Shown here one piece after another: positions 60,713 to 64,000 of a stretch of DNA of 64,000 bases; positions within the stretch are counted from its first letter, which is position 1, and each line of letters begins with the position of its first letter. The DNA comes from Algoriphagus sp. (lineage in GTDB: Bacteria; Bacteroidota; Bacteroidia; Cytophagales; Cyclobacteriaceae), in NCBI RefSeq assembly GCF_030694375.1, contig NZ_JAUXYL010000020.1, forward strand, positions 372,001-436,000, in the 5' to 3' direction. Position numbers and translations under genes: made by a program. The notes beneath the pieces were generated by a model that saw nothing but the letters and a program-made list of their open reading frames with translations, was not told the origin of the DNA and made no database searches.

Positions 60713-60729
60713 CTATAAAATTCTATCAA

Positions 60730-61500
60730 TTAAGCCTTAGCGGATCTTCTTTTGGTCTTTGTGTTTTCCTCCTCAACTTCATCTTCTACCCCTGCTAGGA
60801 TTCGTCCACAATGCTCGCAAACGATAAGTTTTTTCTTCTCTCGGATGTCCGCTTGTCTTTGAGGTGGGACAGTGTTGAAACAACCTCCGCATGCACCTCT
60901 TTTAACCATAACTACACCAAGACCATTCTTGGCATTTGCTCTGATTTTAGTATATGACTTTACAAGTCTGTCATCTACTTTTTTCATCGCTTTGTCTCGG
61001 TCAGCCTGAAGTTTGCCTTCTTCGGATTCGCTTTCGGAGACAATGGTGTCAAGCTCATTTTTCTTTAAATCAAGATCTTTTTGGCGATCTTTCATTAAAT
61101 CATTCAGCTCTTCCAAATCGACCTTCTTCTGATCGATTTTCATACCAGCTTCAGAGATTTTCTTTTTAGAAACCTGTATTTCAAGATCTTGAAGTTCCAA
61201 TTCTTTGGTGATGGCATCGTACTCACGATTGTTTCGTACGTTCATCTGCTGGTCCTGATACTTTTTGATCAGCTTTTCGGACTCCTTGATGTTTTCCTTA
61301 AAACGTTTGATTTCGTCCTCGAAAGATTCAATGTCAGTTTTGAATTTGTCGAGTCGGGTTTCGTAGCCTGCTATCTCATCTTCAAGATCTTGCACTTCCT
61401 CAGGGAGCGCTCCTCTTACTTTTACGATGGCATCTAGTCTTGAATCTATGAGTTGAAGGTTGTAGATAGCTTCTAGTTTTTGTGCTACTGTACTTTCCAT
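60730..61500 (-). CDS. Coiled-coil protein with C4 zinc ribbon (zf-RING_7 family)
   Basis: The 256-residue protein has a long N-terminal coiled coil (about 10-185) and a C-terminal zinc ribbon with CGGC and CEHC pairs (about 208-234). The family, associated with ribosome/RNA-related roles in some bacteria, regularly follows a Nif3-like gene. Here the spacing to it is 3 bp, so the two are cotranscribed. Confidence 0.95.
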   Translation of the reverse strand: MESTVAQKLEAIYNLQLIDSRLDAIVKVRGALPEEVQDLEDEIAGYETRLDKFKTDIESFEDEIKRFKENIKESEKLIKKYQDQQMNVRNNREYDAITKELELQDLEIQVSKKKISEAGMKIDQKKVDLEELNDLMKDRQKDLDLKKNELDTIVSESESEEGKLQADRDKAMKKVDDRLVKSYTKIRANAKNGLGVVMVKRGACGGCFNTVPPQRQADIREKKKLIVCEHCGRILAGVEDEVEEENTKTKRRSAKA

Positions 61501-61503
61501 GTA

Positions 61504-62604
61504 CTATCGGTAGGATGTGGGATTAGTAACTACTTTTGTCAAATAGAGTGCAATATTAGGGAAATTTTGTGACAAATGCTCCCCAAGTAATTCTTTTGTG
61601 AAAATTTCACTCTCGTAATGTCCGATATCGCAAAGGATGAGCTGACCTTCTGCGTCAAAAAACTCGTGATACTTTACGTCAGCCGTGACAAAAACGTCTG
61701 CACCGCATCGCTTGGCGTCTGAAAGAAGAAAAACTCCCGCCCCTCCGCAAACAGCCACCTTACTTATTTTTCGGTCAATCAATGCGGTATGCTTGAGTAT
61801 CCTGAGGTTCATTTTTTCCTTTAGATAATCTAAAAACTCATGCCCGTCCATTGGGTTTTCCAATTGACCGATCATTCCTGCCCCAACCTCCTGATTTTCA
61901 TTTTCTAAGGTGCTAAGATAGAAAGCAACCTCTTCGTAGGGATGCACTTTCTTCATGGCCGAAATTACCCGGCTGCTTTGGTAAGAGGGTAAAATCACCT
62001 CTATTCTCACTTCCTTTTCAAATTGCGGAACCCCCGGTTTTCCGATATGTGGTTTTGCATTTTCAGAAGGAGTGAAGGTGCCCATTCCTTCCACCTGGAA
62101 GGAGCAATCTTTGTATTCACCGATTTGCCCGGCTCCGGCCGCAAAAACTGCGTCCAGTACTTTTCCTTTATCTTCCAAGGGGACAAAGAATACGAGTTTG
62201 TTGAGGATTTCCTTTTTTGGCTGGAGAATTTTGGTTTTAATGAGCCCCAGCCGGTCGCAAATTCGCTTATTTACCCCCATTGCCACATGGTCCAGATTGG
62301 TGTGGATGGCAAATATGGCGATGTCATTTTTGATTGCTTTGATCACTGTCCGCTCCACGTAATTGCGTCCCGTTAAACTTTTCATCCCCTTAAACACGAT
62401 CGGGTGATGGGCAATGATCAAATTTGCGCCTAAGCTAATAGCTTCGTCTACCACAGCCTCTGTACAATCAAGTGAGCAGACCATGCCCTTTAATTTAGCA
62501 TTTCGATCACCACAGATCAAGCTTGCATTGTCGTAGTTTTCCTGATACGCAGATGGGGCCAACTGTTCCAAACAAGAAATAACATCCTGAATCCTGTATC
62601 CCAT
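61504..62604 (-). CDS. Nif3-like dinuclear metal-centre protein (YqfO/YbgI family)
   Basis: The 366-residue protein has the Nif3 fold with metal ligands HH at 66-67 (IIAHHPIVF) and His101/Asp105 (HTNLDHVAMG). The late ligands are in DVKYHEF and GHYESEIF. A central domain of about 100 residues (about 130-235) resembles the PII-like insertion of YqfO. The function is disputed; GTP cyclohydrolase type 2 activity has been claimed for some homologues. Confidence 0.95.
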   Translation of the reverse strand: MGYRIQDVISCLEQLAPSAYQENYDNASLICGDRNAKLKGMVCSLDCTEAVVDEAISLGANLIIAHHPIVFKGMKSLTGRNYVERTVIKAIKNDIAIFAIHTNLDHVAMGVNKRICDRLGLIKTKILQPKKEILNKLVFFVPLEDKGKVLDAVFAAGAGQIGEYKDCSFQVEGMGTFTPSENAKPHIGKPGVPQFEKEVRIEVILPSYQSSRVISAMKKVHPYEEVAFYLSTLENENQEVGAGMIGQLENPMDGHEFLDYLKEKMNLRILKHTALIDRKISKVAVCGGAGVFLLSDAKRCGADVFVTADVKYHEFFDAEGQLILCDIGHYESEIFTKELLGEHLSQNFPNIALYLTKVVTNPTSYR

Positions 62605-62644
62605 AATTTTTCTTTTCTTTGGTCAAAAATAGCAATTCCTGACG

Positions 62645-63691
62645 ATGCCGTGGTATGCCTTTCTTTTTGCTCCTTTTGCACTGATATTTCGGGGTATCAC
62701 TGAGATCCGTAATTTTTTGTATGATCGTCAAATTCTCAAAAGCTTCAAATCTCCCATTCCCACCCTGATCGTGGGAAACCTCAGTATAGGAGGGACAGGC
62801 AAGACTCCAATGGTTGAATTTCTGATTAAAAATCTGAGAGATGAAGTTAAATTGGCCAGTCTCAGCCGGGGTTATGGGAGAAAGACTAAAGGATTTATTC
62901 AAGCAAAAGGAGAAAGTGAGCCCTCAGAAATTGGTGACGAGCCACTCCAGATCTATCGAAAATTCGGTGCTGAAATCCCTGTTTTTGTAGGAGAAGATCG
63001 GGTCTCCGCTTTGGAGAAAATTGCGCACCGTATTCCAATGACCGACATTGTCGTATTGGATGATGCCTTTCAGCACAGAAAGTTGAAGGGGGATTTTTAT
63101 TGTTTGCTGACTCCTTTTGGGTCCCTTTTTACAAATGACTTCCAATTGCCCATGGGTCGATTGAGAGAAAGTCGAAATGGCGCCAAGCGAGCTGATTTTA
63201 TTGTCGTGACGAAATGCCCTGAAAAGCTGCCCCAGGCACAAAAACAAACAATCAGGCACGAGTTAAAGCCATATATTAAACCTGAAACTCCTGTTTTTTT
63301 CTCAAAGATCGGCTACGGAAATCCATACCCACTGGATCACCCTGAACCCATGCGGGAGCCAATTATCCTGATTTCGGGTTTGGCCAATGACCTTCCTTTG
63401 ATTTCTTATTGCAAAAGTCGATTTAAACTGTTGGATGTTCTAACTTTTCCAGATCATCACCAGTATCAAACCAGTGACCTGAACAAAATTCAAGAACTGG
63501 GGGACAAACACAAAAGTGAAAGGCCCGTTTTACTCACTACAGAAAAAGATGCAGTCAAACTTAAATCTTTGTCAAATCGGGGATTTTTGGGGGAAATTCC
63601 GATTTTTGTGCTTCCCATCGAAGCAAAATTTGAAGCAGAAGACAAGCAAATGTTGCTCAGTCGCATCCGGGAAAAATTCATAAAAAAGTGA
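62645..63691 (+). CDS. lpxK: Tetraacyldisaccharide 4'-kinase
   Basis: The 348-residue inner-membrane kinase phosphorylates lipid A precursor. An N-terminal hydrophobic helix (about 3-20) precedes the P-loop GNLSIGGTGKTP. SRGYGRKTKG, GDEPLQIYRKFG, DIVVLDDAFQHRKL (Walker B) and TTEKDAVK near the end follow. It overlaps the porin gene by 4 bp (GTGA). Confidence 0.97.
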   Translation: MPWYAFLFAPFALIFRGITEIRNFLYDRQILKSFKSPIPTLIVGNLSIGGTGKTPMVEFLIKNLRDEVKLASLSRGYGRKTKGFIQAKGESEPSEIGDEPLQIYRKFGAEIPVFVGEDRVSALEKIAHRIPMTDIVVLDDAFQHRKLKGDFYCLLTPFGSLFTNDFQLPMGRLRESRNGAKRADFIVVTKCPEKLPQAQKQTIRHELKPYIKPETPVFFSKIGYGNPYPLDHPEPMREPIILISGLANDLPLISYCKSRFKLLDVLTFPDHHQYQTSDLNKIQELGDKHKSERPVLLTTEKDAVKLKSLSNRGFLGEIPIFVLPIEAKFEAEDKQMLLSRIREKFIKK

Positions 63692-64000
63692 TCAGGAAAG
63701 GTTTAGTCTTCGTGTTTCTATTTTCTTTATTGGGACTCCAGGCTCTTGTTGCCCAGCGTCCGATCCCACAACGGCCAATTCCTCAGGGCCAAAATACAGG
63801 AGTGGGCCAAAATCCCAGACAAGTTCGTGAATTGACAGAGCAGGAAGGACAAGAAGAGACTGATGGCAGAAGACCACTTTTGGACGACAGCACCCGACAG
63901 GTCTATGGGCCAAAAACGTCACTTTATTTTTTCGAAAAAGACCTTAAGCGTAACCGACTCCAACTTTACGAGCAAGACACGCTTTTGAATAATTTCCATA
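63688..64000 (+). CDS. Putative porin (Porin_10 family), N-terminal part
   Basis: The frame starts at GTG 63688 and runs off the window. A signal peptide (about 1-22, ending LQALVAQ) is followed by a Pro/Gln-rich stretch. After it comes the conserved segment DDSTRQVYGPKTSLYFFEKD, then LQLYEQDTLLNNFH, typical of the large outer-membrane putative porins of Bacteroidota. No ATG is available near this start, which overlaps the lpxK stop. Confidence 0.85.
   Translation, partial: MIRKGLVFVFLFSLLGLQALVAQRPIPQRPIPQGQNTGVGQNPRQVRELTEQEGQEETDGRRPLLDDSTRQVYGPKTSLYFFEKDLKRNRLQLYEQDTLLNNFH

Overview
The window looks like chromosomal DNA of a member of the Bacteroidota, most likely the Cytophagales (Cyclobacteriaceae or Algoriphagus-like; the rank is inference). 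The signs are the gene order pyrG-yidC-parA-parB-DUF5683-dapB-lepB, a carboxypeptidase-like/TonB outer-membrane receptor, DUF2141 and porin (Porin_10) families, NVEALA-like peptides beside 6-bladed propeller lipoproteins, a short MenE, and promoters of the TTTG / TAnnTTTG type.

Layout. 1-15.3 kb: housekeeping genes (two methyltransferases, apaG, ung, lepB, dapB, parAB, yidC, pyrG), an ECF sigma factor with a membrane partner, and small unknown genes. 15.4-24.1 kb: the tryptophan cluster trpE-(four-helix-bundle)-trpG-trpD-trpC-trpF-trpB-trpA followed by aroF. 24.1-28.6 kb: an accessory block on the minus strand holding a ParDE-type pair whose toxin is frameshifted, and two units of propeller lipoprotein plus short cysteine peptide. 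Each unit is preceded on the left by a broken copy of the aroF 3' end. 28.6-31 kb: two membrane glycosyltransferase-type genes. 31.4-36.1 kb: phhA, a small unknown gene and hisH-hisA-hisF-hisIE. 36-42.8 kb: TonB-type receptor, an S24/XRE regulator, a membrane-anchored TIR protein and a 2OG-Fe(II) oxygenase. 42.8-45.2 kb: menE and menB. 45.7-54 kb: the histidine-degradation genes hutG, hutU, hutI, hutH with a divergent LysR gene. 54.2-64 kb: GH16 lipoprotein, menD-menF-thioesterase, a Nif3 / zinc-ribbon pair, lpxK and the start of a porin gene.

Most notable observations. (1) A 25-codon trp leader peptide with three consecutive Trp codons lies upstream of trpE. It is followed by a terminator and by competing pairings of the classic 1:2, 2:3, 3:4 type. 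(2) A second attenuator of the same design sits upstream of phhA. Its 17-codon leader peptide is rich in His and Tyr codons, and the three competing pairings are perfect over 8-10 bp. (3) Fragments of the aroF 3' end accompany each peptide/propeller cassette. The best-preserved fragment differs from the intact gene mainly at third codon positions, which suggests import from a diverged lineage rather than decay in place. (4) Spacers within the biosynthetic clusters are filled with short-word, low-complexity repeats, and one of these has been absorbed into the C-terminus of hutI.

Functional picture: the region couples aromatic and histidine biosynthesis (trp, aroF, phhA, his), histidine catabolism (hut) and menaquinone biosynthesis (menE, menB, menD, menF, thioesterase). 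An accessory insertion zone lies directly behind aroF.
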